Origin: CAZYBG01 sp964645155
GTDB taxonomy: Bacteria > Pseudomonadota > Alphaproteobacteria > Rhodobacterales > Rhodobacteraceae
Assembly (NCBI GenBank): GCA_964645155.1
Contig: CAZYBG010000004.1
Span: forward strand, 12,306 to 76,305
Length of the DNA: 64,000 nucleotides
Reading direction: 5' to 3'
Shown: piece after piece, positions 28,419 through 38,468 of the stretch
Numbering within the stretch: the stretch's first letter is position 1
Layout of the letters: every line of letters starts with the position of its first letter
Program-made: the position numbers and the translations under genes
Notes under the pieces: model-generated
The model's input: only the letters and a program-made list of their open reading frames with translations
The model's database searches: none
Told to the model about the DNA's origin: nothing

Positions 28419-28442
28419 CCGTGCGACGAACTGGGGCGACAG

Positions 28443-29513
28443 ATGCATGACTTCCTGATCATCGGCGGCGGCATCGCCGGGGTGTCCGCCGCGGCACGCC
28501 TGGCCGCGCTTGGTTCGGTCATGCTGCTCGAGGCGGAGGATCACCTCGCCTATCACGCGTCGGGGCGCTCGGCCGCCCTCTTCGAGGAAAGCTACGGCAA
28601 ACCGGCGACGGTGGCCCTGAACCGTGCGAGCCGGGCGCATCACCTCGCCGCCGGGGTCCTGTCGCCCCGCGGCATGATGGTCGTGGCCAAGGCAGCAGAC
28701 CGCGCGGCGTTCGACACCGACCGGCTTGCCATGGGCCTGGCCGCGATCACCCCGGCCGAAGCGAGGGCAATGGTTCCCGCGCTCGACCCGACGGCGGTAG
28801 CCCTCGCCGCATGGTCCGACACCGCGCAGGACATCGACACCGACAAGCTGATCCAGGGTTTCGCGCGCGCGGCCCGCGACCGCGGCACGACGATCCGGAC
28901 CGGCGCGCGGGTGACCGACATCACCCGCGAGAGGGGCGGGTGGCGGGTGGCAGCCGGGGGCGAGGCGTTCGAGGCAAGGCTCCTCGTCAACGCGGCAGGA
29001 GCCTGGGTGGACGAGGTCGCGCGCCTTGCCGGCGCCGGGCCGCTGGGCTTCACGCCGCTGCGCCGGTCGATGGCGCGGATTCCGGCCCCGGAGGGCATGG
29101 AGGTCGGCACCTGGCCGATGCTCTTCGGTCCCGGCGAAAGCTGGTATGCCAAGCCCGATGCCGGCGCGCTGATCGTCTCGCCGGGCGACGAGGACCCTGC
29201 CGAACCCCATGACGCCTGGGCCGACGACATGGTGCTGGCCGAGGGCCTCGCCCGCTACGAGGAGATGGTGACGACCCCGGTCACCCGGCTTCTGGCATCG
29301 TGGGCGGGCTTGCGGACCTTCGCACCCGACCGGACGCTGGTGATCGGCTTTGCCCCCGACGATCCGGGTTTCTTCTGGCTTGCCGGGCAGGGCGGCTACG
29401 GCATGCAGAGCTCGCCTGCCGCAAGCCAGCTTGCCGCCGACCTGATCGGCGGACGGCCGTCGGATCTCGATGCCGCGACCGTCGCCGCCCTCTCACCGGC
29501 GCGCTTTGGCTGA
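28443..29513 (+). CDS. FAD-dependent D-amino acid dehydrogenase, DauA-like
   Basis: A 356-residue DAO-family flavoprotein. The N-terminal FAD fold reads IIGGGIAGVSAAARLA, with YHASGRSAALFEESYG as in D-arginine dehydrogenase, then DIDTDKLIQGF, LVNAAGAWVD, WYAKPDAGALIVSP and FFWLAGQGGYGMQ. The family oxidises D-amino acids to 2-oxo acids and passes electrons to the respiratory chain. The start lies 24 bases after the kinase-GTPase block, so co-transcription is possible, but a functional link is doubtful. Confidence 0.8.
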   Translation: MHDFLIIGGGIAGVSAAARLAALGSVMLLEAEDHLAYHASGRSAALFEESYGKPATVALNRASRAHHLAAGVLSPRGMMVVAKAADRAAFDTDRLAMGLAAITPAEARAMVPALDPTAVALAAWSDTAQDIDTDKLIQGFARAARDRGTTIRTGARVTDITRERGGWRVAAGGEAFEARLLVNAAGAWVDEVARLAGAGPLGFTPLRRSMARIPAPEGMEVGTWPMLFGPGESWYAKPDAGALIVSPGDEDPAEPHDAWADDMVLAEGLARYEEMVTTPVTRLLASWAGLRTFAPDRTLVIGFAPDDPGFFWLAGQGGYGMQSSPAASQLAADLIGGRPSDLDAATVAALSPARFG

Positions 29514-29590
29514 GCCGGGCGGATTTCACGGTGACAGCGGCGGGCCGGCGAGGCATGATTCCGGCAAAACACCCTCGGCAGGGGCAGTCC

Positions 29591-30403
29591 ATGAGACATC
29601 TCAGCAGGCGCGCCGCGCTTTCGCTTCTCTCGGCCGGCGTCCTGGCGGCGTGCGGCGCGCGGCGCGACGAGCGGCTTTCCGAGGCGACCGGCCCGGCGCC
29701 GCTGCGGGTCTCGCCGCCGCGCTTCGGCGACGCGCGGCCCGTCGCCTGGCCCGGACGGGCGCCTGCGGCCTATCCGGTGCACGGCATCGACGTCGCCCGC
29801 TATCAGGGCACGATCGACTGGGAGGCGTCGCGCGACGCCGGCGTGAGCTTCGCGTTCCTCAAGGCGACCGAGGGCGGCGACCTCGTCGACCCGTTCTTCG
29901 AGACGAACTGGCGCGCGGCGCGGCGCGCCGGCGTGCCCGTCGGCGCCTACCACTTCTACTACCACTGCCGCGAGCCGGAGGAGCAGGCGCGCTGGTTCAT
30001 CCGCAACGTGCCGCGGGCGCGCGGCGCCCTGCCGCCGGTGCTTGACATCGAGTGGACGCCGTTCTCGCCGACCTGCACGATCCGCCCGCCCGCCGCCGAG
30101 GTGCGCGAGAAGGCCACGCGCTTCCTGGAGGTGGTCGAGCGCCACTACGGGCGGCCGGCAATCATCTACTCGGCGCCCGACTTCTGGAACGACAACGAGA
30201 TGTGGCGGCTGCCGGGCGATCACGAATTCTGGCTGCGGTCGGTCACGCGGCACCCGTCCGACCGCTACGGCGGCCAGCGCTGGAGCTTCTGGCAGTACAC
30301 CGGCTCGGGCATCGTGCCGGGCATCGCCACCGAGACCGACATCAACGTCTTTGCCGGCTCGGAGGCGGACTGGCGCGCCTGGCTCGCGCGGCGGGCGACC
30401 TAG
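29591..30403 (+). CDS. GH25-family lysozyme, probable lipoprotein
   Basis: The signal peptide ends in a lipobox (SAGVLAAC, cysteine about residue 20-21), so the protein is likely lipid-anchored in the periplasm or outer membrane. The rest is a glycoside hydrolase family 25 domain: GIDVARYQGTIDW, FAFLKATEG, GAYHFYYHC, the catalytic acidic pair in VLDIEW, and WQYTGSG. GH25 enzymes cleave the MurNAc-GlcNAc bond of peptidoglycan. Size (270 residues) is normal. The 3' end overlaps the convergent dehydrogenase gene by 4 bases. Confidence 0.9.
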   Translation: MRHLSRRAALSLLSAGVLAACGARRDERLSEATGPAPLRVSPPRFGDARPVAWPGRAPAAYPVHGIDVARYQGTIDWEASRDAGVSFAFLKATEGGDLVDPFFETNWRAARRAGVPVGAYHFYYHCREPEEQARWFIRNVPRARGALPPVLDIEWTPFSPTCTIRPPAAEVREKATRFLEVVERHYGRPAIIYSAPDFWNDNEMWRLPGDHEFWLRSVTRHPSDRYGGQRWSFWQYTGSGIVPGIATETDINVFAGSEADWRAWLARRAT

Positions 30404-32898
30404 CCGTCCACCCTGATGCGCGCGTTCGTCGGGTCGTAGGGGCTGTCCTCGGTCACGACCGCGTGGAACAGCTGCCGCAGCATCCGGACCTGCAGCTTCG
30501 TGCCGGGTTCGGCGAGGTCGGGGCGGACATAGCCCATGCCGATCTGCTTGCCGAACGCCACCGAATAGCCGCCCGAGGTCAGCCGGCCGACCTTCTGCCC
30601 GCCCGACACCAGCGCCTCCTTGCCCCAGGGGTCGGCATCCGGCGGGCCGTCGATCAGCAGCGTCACGCATTTCGACCGGATGCCGGTCGCTTCCATCGCC
30701 GCCTTGCCGAGGAAGTCCTTCCCGGGGTCGACAAACCGGTCGAGCCCAGCCTCGAGCGGCGTCGCGTCGCGCCCCAGTTCGCTGCCGAACGCCCGGTAGC
30801 TCTTCTCCTGCCGCAGCCAGTTCTGCGCCCGCGCGCCGACAAGGCGCAGCCCCAGTGCCTCGCCCGCCGCCATCAGCCGGTCGAACAGGTGGTTCTGCAT
30901 CTCGATCGGGTGGTGCAGTTCCCATCCCAGTTCGCCGGTATAGGCGACGCGGACCGCGCGGACGGGGCACATGCCGAGCTCGATCTCGCGCATGGAAAGC
31001 CACGGAAACCGCCTGTTGCCCAGCACCGTGGCCGGATCGGCGTCCCGCACGATCCCGTTCAGGATCGCGCGGGCGTTCGGCCCGGCCAGGGCGAACACGC
31101 CCCACTGCGTCGTGACATCGCGGATGTCGACCCGGCCGCCGCCCCGCGCCTCGAAGTCTTCGGCCTGCTTGCCGAGGTAGTCGGCGTCATAGGCGGTCCA
31201 AGCGCCGGCCGAGACGAGATAGTAGTCCGCCTCGGCAAGCCGCACGATCGTGTATTCGGTCCGCGTGGTGCCGGCCTCGGTCAGCGCATAGGTCAGGTTG
31301 ATCCGGCCGACATTCGGCAGCTTGTTGGTCGTGAACCAGTCGAGGAATGCCGTCGCGCCCGGCCCCCGCACCAGGTGCTTGGCAAAGGCGGTCGCGTCGA
31401 TCAGCCCGGCGGTCTCGCGGATCGCCTTGGCCTCCTCGACCGCGTAGGGCCACCAGGCGCCGCGGCGGAAGCTGCGGCTGTCGTGGTCGAAGCTCTCGGG
31501 CGCGTCCAGCGGCCCGTAGTAGTTCGGCCGGTCCCATCCGTTCACCTGGCCGAACTGGGCGCCGCGCGCCTTCTGCCGGTCGTAGGCCGGCGAGGTGCGC
31601 AACGGGCGGCACGCCTCGCGCTCCTCGTCGGGGTGGTGGAGGATGAAGACGTGGGCGTAGCACTCCTCGTTCTTCCGCGCCGCGTACTCGGTGGTCATCC
31701 AGCCGCCGTAGCGCTTGGGGTCGAGGCTCGCCATGTCGATCTCGGCCTCGCCTTCGGTCATCATCTGGGCGAGGTAATGGCCGGTGCCGCCCGCCGCGGT
31801 GATGCCGAAGGAAAAGCCCTCGGCGAGCCACATGTTGCGCAGGCCCGGCGCCGGGCCGACCAGCGGGTTGCCGTCGGGCGTGTAGCAGATCGGGCCGTTG
31901 AAGTCGTCCTTCAGGCCCACCGTCTCCGATGTCGGGATGCGGTGGATGAACGACAGGTACTCCTCCTCGATCCGCTCGAGATCGAGCGGGAAGAGGTCGG
32001 CGCGGAAGCTCTCCGGCACGTCGTGGAGGAACCGCGCCGGGGCGCCTTGCTCATAGGGGCCGAGGATCCAGCCGCCGCGCTCCTCGCGGACGTACCACTT
32101 GGCATCGGCGTCACGCAGCACCGGGTGCTGGGGATTGGTCTTGCGCCAGTCGACCAGCGCCGGGTCGGGCTCGGTCACCACATACTGGTGCTCGACCGGG
32201 ATCGCGGGGATCGTGATGCCGAGCAGCCGCGCCGTCCGCTGGGCGTGGTTTCCGGTGGCGGTGACGACATGTTCGGCGGTGATCTCGGCCCGCTCCTCCG
32301 AGGGCACGAGGTTGCCGCCTCTCTCGACCATCCTCGTCAGGCTGACGACCCATTCCGACCCGGTCCAGCGATAGGCGTCGGCCTGCCACCTGCGCTCGAA
32401 GGTGCAGCCGAACTGGCGCGCGCCCTTCGCCATCGCCTGGGTCACGTCGGCGGGGTTGATGTAGCCGTCCTGCGGGTGGAACAGCGCGCCCTTCAGGTCG
32501 TCGGTGCGGACCAGCGGCCAGCGGTCTCGGATCTCCTGCGGGGTCAGGAACTCGTGGTGGACGCCGGCCGTCTCGGCGACCGACGAATAGAGCATGTACT
32601 CGTCCATCCGGGCGTCGGTCTGCGCCATGCGCAGGTTGCCCACCACGTAGAAGCCGGGGTCGAGGCCGGTCTCGGCCTCGAGCCCCTTGTAGAAATCGAC
32701 CGAGTACTTGTGGATGTGGGTCGTGGCGTAGCTCATGTTGAAGAGCGGCAGGAGGCCGGCGGCGTGCCAGGTCGAGCCGCTGGTCAGCTCGTCGCGCTCG
32801 ATCAGCATCGTGTCCCAGCCGGCCTTGGCGAGGTGGTAGGCGATCCCGGTTCCGACCGCACCGCCGCCCACAACAAGCGCCCTGACATGGCTCTTCAT
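30400..32898 (-). CDS. Dimethylglycine/sarcosine dehydrogenase-like FAD enzyme with GcvT domain
   Basis: The 832-residue protein joins an N-terminal FAD oxidoreductase (VVGGGAVGTGIAYHLAKAG; the histidine of STWHAAGLL is the usual covalent FAD site) to a C-terminal aminomethyltransferase (GcvT) domain that binds tetrahydrofolate. Such enzymes demethylate dimethylglycine or sarcosine and transfer the one-carbon unit to folate, in glycine betaine breakdown. Length and order fit the family. Substrate choice within the family cannot be decided by eye. The gene stands alone on this strand. Confidence 0.85.
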   Translation of the reverse strand: MKSHVRALVVGGGAVGTGIAYHLAKAGWDTMLIERDELTSGSTWHAAGLLPLFNMSYATTHIHKYSVDFYKGLEAETGLDPGFYVVGNLRMAQTDARMDEYMLYSSVAETAGVHHEFLTPQEIRDRWPLVRTDDLKGALFHPQDGYINPADVTQAMAKGARQFGCTFERRWQADAYRWTGSEWVVSLTRMVERGGNLVPSEERAEITAEHVVTATGNHAQRTARLLGITIPAIPVEHQYVVTEPDPALVDWRKTNPQHPVLRDADAKWYVREERGGWILGPYEQGAPARFLHDVPESFRADLFPLDLERIEEEYLSFIHRIPTSETVGLKDDFNGPICYTPDGNPLVGPAPGLRNMWLAEGFSFGITAAGGTGHYLAQMMTEGEAEIDMASLDPKRYGGWMTTEYAARKNEECYAHVFILHHPDEEREACRPLRTSPAYDRQKARGAQFGQVNGWDRPNYYGPLDAPESFDHDSRSFRRGAWWPYAVEEAKAIRETAGLIDATAFAKHLVRGPGATAFLDWFTTNKLPNVGRINLTYALTEAGTTRTEYTIVRLAEADYYLVSAGAWTAYDADYLGKQAEDFEARGGGRVDIRDVTTQWGVFALAGPNARAILNGIVRDADPATVLGNRRFPWLSMREIELGMCPVRAVRVAYTGELGWELHHPIEMQNHLFDRLMAAGEALGLRLVGARAQNWLRQEKSYRAFGSELGRDATPLEAGLDRFVDPGKDFLGKAAMEATGIRSKCVTLLIDGPPDADPWGKEALVSGGQKVGRLTSGGYSVAFGKQIGMGYVRPDLAEPGTKLQVRMLRQLFHAVVTEDSPYDPTNARIRVDG

Positions 32899-33098
32899 CG
32901 CCCGCTCTCCCCCCTTGCCGACTGTCGGCGACCATCAATGCCCGAAGCCGGTTGGGCGGGAAAGGCCGGCCCGACGCTTGGCGCGGCGAAAGCGACATCG
33001 GGCCGCGGCAGCACGTCCCGGCCGGCGGGCCCGCATCGGCCGGAAGGGGCCCTGCACCCTTGCCATCTCCCTCGCCGTCGCCTTATACGCGGACCGGC

Positions 33099-33172
33099 GC
33101 GGGTGTAGCTCAATGGTAGAGCCGCAGCCTTCCAAGCTGAAGACGTGGGTTCGATTCCCATCACCCGCTCCA
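33099..33172 (+). tRNA. tRNA-Gly (anticodon TCC)
   Basis: A complete cloverleaf can be drawn: acceptor GCGGGTG pairs with CACCCGC, D-arm GCTC/GAGC, anticodon loop CTTCCAA with TCC, T-loop TTCGATT, and an encoded CCA end. It reads GGA/GGG glycine codons. No integrated element is attached to its 3' end in the visible sequence. Confidence 0.95.
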
Positions 33173-33338
33173 TCCTTCCACGCCGAACCGCCGCCGTCAT
33201 CGCGCGCCCCGGATGGTCACGGCCGCACGGCGCCCGGGGCGGACGCGGAAGTGCGATCCGCGGGCGACAGGCGCGGCACCTGCGTACTTGCCCGCCCTGC
33301 ACCCGGCCCTTATGACGTCGCAGGACGGGAGAGGATCC

Positions 33339-35129
33339 ATGGCACGAGCCCCCGCACGGCCCGACGACGACCGCGCCGGTTCGAAGCGTATCGGCGCGCT
33401 TCGGGGCCTTCTGCCGTTTGTGGTGCCCTACCGGGGCATGGCGGGGCTGGCGCTTCTTGCGCTGGTCATGACGGCGGCCGTCTCGCTGGTGCTGCCGCTG
33501 GCGGTGCGCCGTGTCGTCGACGGGTTCAACGACGACGCCGGGCTTCTCGACAAGTACTTCGGCGCCGCGCTCGGCATCGCGGTTCTCTTCGCGCTCGGGT
33601 CCGGCCTTCGCTTCTACATCGTCAGCCGGCTTGGCGAGCGCGTCGTGGCCGACATCCGCCGGGCGCTGTTCGAGCGCATGATCGGCATGAGCCCGGCATT
33701 CTACGAGAAGATCATGACCGGCGAGGTCATCAGCCGGCTGACGACCGACACGACACTGATCCTTTCCGTCATCGGATCTTCGGCGTCGTGGTTCCTTCGG
33801 AACGCTCTCCTGCTCGTCGGCGGCCTCGCGCTGATGCTCTTCACGTCGGGAAAGCTCTCGGGCCTCGTCCTCCTGATCGTGCCGGCGGTCATCCTGCCGA
33901 TCGTGCTGCTCGGCCGCCGCCTGAGGAGCCTCTCGAAGGAGACGCAGGACTGGATCGCCGCATCCTCGGGGACCGCCTCGGAGGCGCTGCTTTCGGCGCA
34001 GACGGTGCAGGCCTTCACGCACGAGGTGCAGAGCCGCGCCAGCTTCGGCGAGGTCACCGAGAAAAGCTACGCGGCGTCCGTCAAGCGGATCGGCACCCGA
34101 TCGGTGATGACGGTCATCGTCATCTTCCTCGTCTTCGCCGGCATCATCGGCGTCCTCTGGGTGGGCGCGCGCGACGTGCGCGCCGGGGCGATGACCCCCG
34201 GCGAACTCGTGCAGTTCGTGATCTACGCGGTGATGACCGCCTCGTCGGTCGCGGCACTGTCGGAGATCTGGGGCGAACTGCAGCGCGCCGCTGGCGCGAC
34301 CGAGCGCCTCGTCGACCTGCTGAACGCCAGCGACACCGTGAACGACCCCGCCGCGCCGGTTCCGCTGCGGCACCGCGCGCGGGGCGAGATCGGGTTCGAC
34401 AACGTGCGCTTCCACTATCCGTCGCGGCCGCTCCAGTCGGCGCTCGACGGTATCAGCTTCACCGTCCGCCCGGGCGAGACCGTGGCCCTGGTCGGGCCAT
34501 CCGGCGCCGGCAAGACGACGATCCTGCAGCTTCTCCTGCGGTTCTACGATCCGCAGGATGGCCGGGTGACAATCGACGGGACCGACCTGCGCGACATGGC
34601 GCGCGCCGACTTCCGCCGCGCCATCGCGCTCGTCCCGCAGGATCCGGTGATCTTCGCGGCGACCGCGCGCGAGAACATCCGCTTCGGCCGGCCCGGGGCC
34701 AGCGACGCCGAGATCGAGGCGGCGGCCCGCGCGGCCCAGGCGCATGACTTCCTCGCCGCCCTGCCGGATGGCTATGAGACCTATGTCGGCGAGCGCGGCG
34801 TGATGCTTTCCGGCGGGCAGAAGCAGCGTGTCGCCATCGCCCGCGCGATCCTGCGCGACGCGCCGATCCTGCTCCTCGACGAGGCGACCTCGGCGCTCGA
34901 TGCCGAGAGCGAGCGCGCCGTGCAGGGCGCCTTCGAGGCGATGAGCGAAGGCCGCACGACGCTGATCGTCGCGCATCGCCTCGCCACGGTAAAACGCGCC
35001 GACCGGATCCTCGTCTTCGAGGCGGGCCGGATCGTGGCGGAGGGCACGCACCAGGCCCTGGTCGCCGAGGACGGCCTCTACGCGAGGCTTGCGCGGCTCC
35101 AGTTCACCGAGGGTGTTGCGGCCGAATAG
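33339..35129 (+). CDS. ABC exporter, half-transporter (ABCB/MsbA-like)
   Basis: A 596-residue half-transporter with six membrane helices in residues about 30-310 and a C-terminal ATPase. ATPase motifs are GPSGAGKTT, the Q-loop VPQDP, LSGGQKQRVAIARA and ILLLDEATSALD, with the switch histidine in VAHRLA. As a dimer it would pump a lipid or drug outward. The ATG is preceded by GGAGAGG; an in-frame ATG 27 bases upstream is less likely. There are no co-directional partner genes that identify the substrate. Confidence 0.9.
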   Translation: MARAPARPDDDRAGSKRIGALRGLLPFVVPYRGMAGLALLALVMTAAVSLVLPLAVRRVVDGFNDDAGLLDKYFGAALGIAVLFALGSGLRFYIVSRLGERVVADIRRALFERMIGMSPAFYEKIMTGEVISRLTTDTTLILSVIGSSASWFLRNALLLVGGLALMLFTSGKLSGLVLLIVPAVILPIVLLGRRLRSLSKETQDWIAASSGTASEALLSAQTVQAFTHEVQSRASFGEVTEKSYAASVKRIGTRSVMTVIVIFLVFAGIIGVLWVGARDVRAGAMTPGELVQFVIYAVMTASSVAALSEIWGELQRAAGATERLVDLLNASDTVNDPAAPVPLRHRARGEIGFDNVRFHYPSRPLQSALDGISFTVRPGETVALVGPSGAGKTTILQLLLRFYDPQDGRVTIDGTDLRDMARADFRRAIALVPQDPVIFAATARENIRFGRPGASDAEIEAAARAAQAHDFLAALPDGYETYVGERGVMLSGGQKQRVAIARAILRDAPILLLDEATSALDAESERAVQGAFEAMSEGRTTLIVAHRLATVKRADRILVFEAGRIVAEGTHQALVAEDGLYARLARLQFTEGVAAE

Positions 35130-35220
35130 CGCAGCGTCACGCTTGCACGGACGGGAATTTGCCCACAAAGTCTAGTGACTTGCAACGCCCGGCGACAGGG
35201 CGCCAGGGAGGGAGCACCGC

Positions 35221-37116
35221 ATGGGACGTTTCGCCACCATTGCCGACCGGGATGCCGTTCAGGCCGAGATGGCCTGGGCCGACCGCAAGGTTCCGCGCAC
35301 GATCTACGAGTTTCTCACCGATGTCCGCGACCGCCATGGCGCGCGGCCCGCCGTCTCGTTCCAGCTTCTGTCGGATCCACGGTCGAAGGCCGAGACGCTG
35401 ACCTGGACCGACCTGCACCGCAAGGTGACACAGGCGGCGAACCTCTTCCGCAAGCTGGGGATCGGCAGCGGCGACACGGTCGCCTATCTCATGCCGAACA
35501 GCAACGAGACCGCCATTGCTCTGCTGGCCGGGTCGGTCGCAGGCGTCGTCAACCCGATCAACCCCCTGCTGGAGCCCGAGCAGATCAGTGCAATCCTGCG
35601 CGAGACGAACGCGAAGGTACTGGTGACGCTGAAGGCGTTTCCGAAGACCGACGTGCCGCAGAAGGCCGCCGAGGCGGTGCAGTTCGCGCCGAACGTCAAG
35701 ACCGTGCTCGAGGTCGACCTCAACCGCTACCTGACGCCGCCGAAAAGCTGGATCGTGCCGCTGGTGCGGCCGAAGAACCCCGTCTCGCACAAGGCCGATG
35801 TCCTCGACTTCAACGCCGAATGCGCGAAGATGCCGGCCGACCGGCTGACCTTCGAGGACACGCCCGACGATCGCATCGCCGCCCTCTTCCATACCGGCGG
35901 CACGACCGGGATGCCGAAGGTCGCCCAGCACAAGGTGTCGGGCATGGTCTACAACGGCTGGCTCGGCGGGACGCTGCTGTTCGATGAGACCGACGTGCTG
36001 ATCTGCCCGCTGCCGCTGTTCCACGTGTTCGCGGCCTATCCGATCCTCATGTCGTGCATCCAGTCGGGCGCGCACATGGTGATGCCGACACCCGCGGGCT
36101 ATCGCGGCGAAGGCGTGTTCGACAACTTCTGGAAACTGATCGAGCGCTGGAAGGTCAGCTTCCTGATCACCGTGCCGACCGCCATCTCCGCGCTGATGCA
36201 GCGCCCGGTCGATGCCGACGTCTCCTCGCTCAAGACGGCGATCTCGGGCTCGGCGGCGCTGCCGATGGAGCTCTACAACCGCTTCAAGAAGGCGACGGGC
36301 GTAGAGATTGCAGAGGGCTACGGCCTGACGGAGGCGACCTGCCTCGTCTCCTGCAACCCGGTCGACGGCATGAAGAAGGTCGGCTCGGTCGGCATACCGC
36401 TGCCCTATACCGACGTGCGGATCCTGAACGTCGCCGCCGACGGTACCGTCCTGAGGGAGTGCGGCGTCGACGAGGTGGGCGAGATCTGCGTCGCCAATCC
36501 CGGCGTGTTCGAGAAGAACACCTATCGCGACGCCGACAAGAACGACGGGCTCTTCGCCGAGATCAAGTACCTGCGCACCGGCGATCTCGGCCGGATCGAC
36601 GCCGACGGCTACCTGTGGATCACCGGCCGCGCCAAGGACCTCATCATCCGCGGCGGCCACAACATTGACCCGGCCGAGATCGAGGACGCATTGCTCGGCC
36701 ACCAGGCGGTCGCCTTTGCCGGTGCGATCGGTCAGCCGGACGCCTTCGCAGGCGAGCTTCCGTGCGTCTATGTCGAACTCGTCAAGGGCGCCGAGGTGAC
36801 GCCGGAGGAGCTGATGGAGCATGCGAAGGCGCATATCCACGAGCGGGCGGCGATCCCGAAGCATGTCGAGATCCTGCCCGAACTGCCGAAGACGGCGGTC
36901 GGCAAGATCCTGAAGAACGAGCTGCGCAAGCGCGCGATCCAGCGCGTCTACGATGCCGCGCTTGCCGAGGCGGGCCTGAACGCCATCGTCGCAGAGGTGT
37001 ACGAACACAAGAAGAAGGGCCTCGTCGCGCAGCTCCGGCGGACCGGCGATGTCGACGAGGAGGCGCTTGGCCACAAGCTGGGCGAATTCACCCGGCCGTG
37101 GGAATGGGCGGCCTGA
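35221..37116 (+). CDS. Acyl-CoA synthetase (AMP-forming)
   Basis: A 631-residue member of the adenylate-forming superfamily. Motifs run in order: HTGGTTGMPKVA (phosphate-binding loop), GYGLTEAT, YLRTGDLGRID and the catalytic lysine in KTAVGKILKNELR near the end. It activates a carboxylic acid as acyl-AMP and then acyl-CoA; chain length and substrate are not clear. AGGGAGGGAG precedes the ATG. It is convergent with the enolase-superfamily gene, and only 19 bases separate the two stops. Confidence 0.9.
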   Translation: MGRFATIADRDAVQAEMAWADRKVPRTIYEFLTDVRDRHGARPAVSFQLLSDPRSKAETLTWTDLHRKVTQAANLFRKLGIGSGDTVAYLMPNSNETAIALLAGSVAGVVNPINPLLEPEQISAILRETNAKVLVTLKAFPKTDVPQKAAEAVQFAPNVKTVLEVDLNRYLTPPKSWIVPLVRPKNPVSHKADVLDFNAECAKMPADRLTFEDTPDDRIAALFHTGGTTGMPKVAQHKVSGMVYNGWLGGTLLFDETDVLICPLPLFHVFAAYPILMSCIQSGAHMVMPTPAGYRGEGVFDNFWKLIERWKVSFLITVPTAISALMQRPVDADVSSLKTAISGSAALPMELYNRFKKATGVEIAEGYGLTEATCLVSCNPVDGMKKVGSVGIPLPYTDVRILNVAADGTVLRECGVDEVGEICVANPGVFEKNTYRDADKNDGLFAEIKYLRTGDLGRIDADGYLWITGRAKDLIIRGGHNIDPAEIEDALLGHQAVAFAGAIGQPDAFAGELPCVYVELVKGAEVTPEELMEHAKAHIHERAAIPKHVEILPELPKTAVGKILKNELRKRAIQRVYDAALAEAGLNAIVAEVYEHKKKGLVAQLRRTGDVDEEALGHKLGEFTRPWEWAA

Positions 37117-37135
37117 CCCGCCACGGCGCGGGGCT

Positions 37136-38374
37136 TCAGGTTCCCGGCGGCGCGCCGCCTCCGAACACGTTCGGGCGGCTGTAGTCGCAGGGCGCCTCCT
37201 GCATCTCCAAATGGAGTTTCCCGGCGGTATAGGGATGCGCCCGCGCCAGCGCCTCGTCGAAGGCGATGCCGAGGCCGGGGTCCTCCGGCGGCAGGATGTA
37301 GCCCGCCTCCCAGCGCAGCCGGTTGCCGGTCAGCGCCTGGTGGAAGGCGCCGCCACCGGCCTCGATCGTCTCGAGCATCAGGAGGTTCGGGATGGCGGTG
37401 CCGAGGTGGATATTCGCGGCCCATTCGACCGGTCCGGCATAGAGATGCGGGGCCATCTCGGCCGAGAAGACCTCTGCGAGCGCGGCGATCTTCCTGACCT
37501 CCCAGATGCCGCCCGCGCGGCCCAGAGCCGGCTGCAGGATGCGGGCGGCGCCGTGCTTCAGGACCGCCGCGAACTCGGCCTTCGTCGTCAGCCGCTCGCC
37601 GGTCGCGACCGGCACCCGCACGGCGCGGGCGACCTCGGCCATACCGGGAACGTCATCGGGCGGGATCGGCTCCTCGTACCAGAGCGGCGAGAACGGCTCG
37701 ATCGCCTGGCCGAGCCGGATCGCGCCCGGGACCGAGAACTGCCCGTGGGTGCCGAAGAGAAGGTCCGCGCGGTCGCCCACGGCTGCGCGGATGGCGCGGC
37801 AGAAGTCCACCGAGCGCACGATGTCGGACATCGCCGGCATGTGACCGGTTCGGATCGTGTAGGGGCCGGCGGGGTCGAACTTCACGGCGGTGAATCCGCG
37901 GGCGACGTTCCGCGCCGCGGCCTCGGCGGCCATGTCGGGATCGACCCAGAAGCGGGCGGGATCCTCGGCGCCTTCGGGGTAGAGATACGTGTAGCTGCGC
38001 AGCCGCTCGTTCGTCCGTCCGCCGAGCAGCGCCCAGACCGGGCGGCCGCGTGCCTTGCCGAGAATGTCCCAGCAGGCGATCTCGAGCCCTGAAAACGCGC
38101 CCATGACGGTCGGATCGGGCCGTTGCGTGAAGCCCGACGAATAGGCGCGGCGGAACATCAGCTCGATGTCCTCGGGGCTGTGGCCCGCCATGTGGCGCGA
38201 GAAGACGTCCTCGATGACCGCCGCCATTGCGCGCGGCCCGACGGCGGCGGCATAGCATTCGCCATAGCCTTCGATGCCGTCATCGGTCGTGATCTTGGGA
38301 AAGATCCAGTACCGCCCGCCCCAGCCCGGAGCCGGCGGGGCGACGACGAAGATCTCGAGGTCCTTCAGGCGCAT
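37136..38374 (-). CDS. Mandelate racemase/muconate lactonizing enzyme-type (enolase superfamily) protein
   Basis: The 412-residue protein has the capping domain and barrel of the enolase superfamily: AVKFDP (catalytic lysine), WYEEPIPP and TGERLTT (metal-binding glutamates), and a general-base histidine in MAPHLY. At the first metal-ligand position the usual aspartate motif (D-x-HGR) reads GTHGQ. That marks a particular subgroup of dehydratase-like members rather than a broken enzyme, because the rest of the site is intact. It likely dehydrates a sugar acid or a related hydroxy-acid. It lies beside an alcohol dehydrogenase gene on the same strand, 94 bases away. Confidence 0.82.
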   Translation of the reverse strand: MRLKDLEIFVVAPPAPGWGGRYWIFPKITTDDGIEGYGECYAAAVGPRAMAAVIEDVFSRHMAGHSPEDIELMFRRAYSSGFTQRPDPTVMGAFSGLEIACWDILGKARGRPVWALLGGRTNERLRSYTYLYPEGAEDPARFWVDPDMAAEAAARNVARGFTAVKFDPAGPYTIRTGHMPAMSDIVRSVDFCRAIRAAVGDRADLLFGTHGQFSVPGAIRLGQAIEPFSPLWYEEPIPPDDVPGMAEVARAVRVPVATGERLTTKAEFAAVLKHGAARILQPALGRAGGIWEVRKIAALAEVFSAEMAPHLYAGPVEWAANIHLGTAIPNLLMLETIEAGGGAFHQALTGNRLRWEAGYILPPEDPGLGIAFDEALARAHPYTAGKLHLEMQEAPCDYSRPNVFGGGAPPGT

Positions 38375-38468
38375 CGCGGGCCTCCGGTGGCGGAGGCCGG
38401 GGGGCTTTGCGCCCCCCGGAACCCCCCGCAGGATACTTGCAAGACGGGGAACGGGGAATGCCGTCCGG

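Noticed and set aside
30052..33108. Open frame of 1018 codons opposite the dimethylglycine dehydrogenase-like gene
   Set aside because: It is a codon-bias shadow. The real gene on the minus strand has clear FAD and GcvT motifs.
33099..33172. tRNA-Gly as an integration site for a mobile island
   Set aside because: No integrase, no repeated tRNA 3' end and no change in composition is seen next to it.
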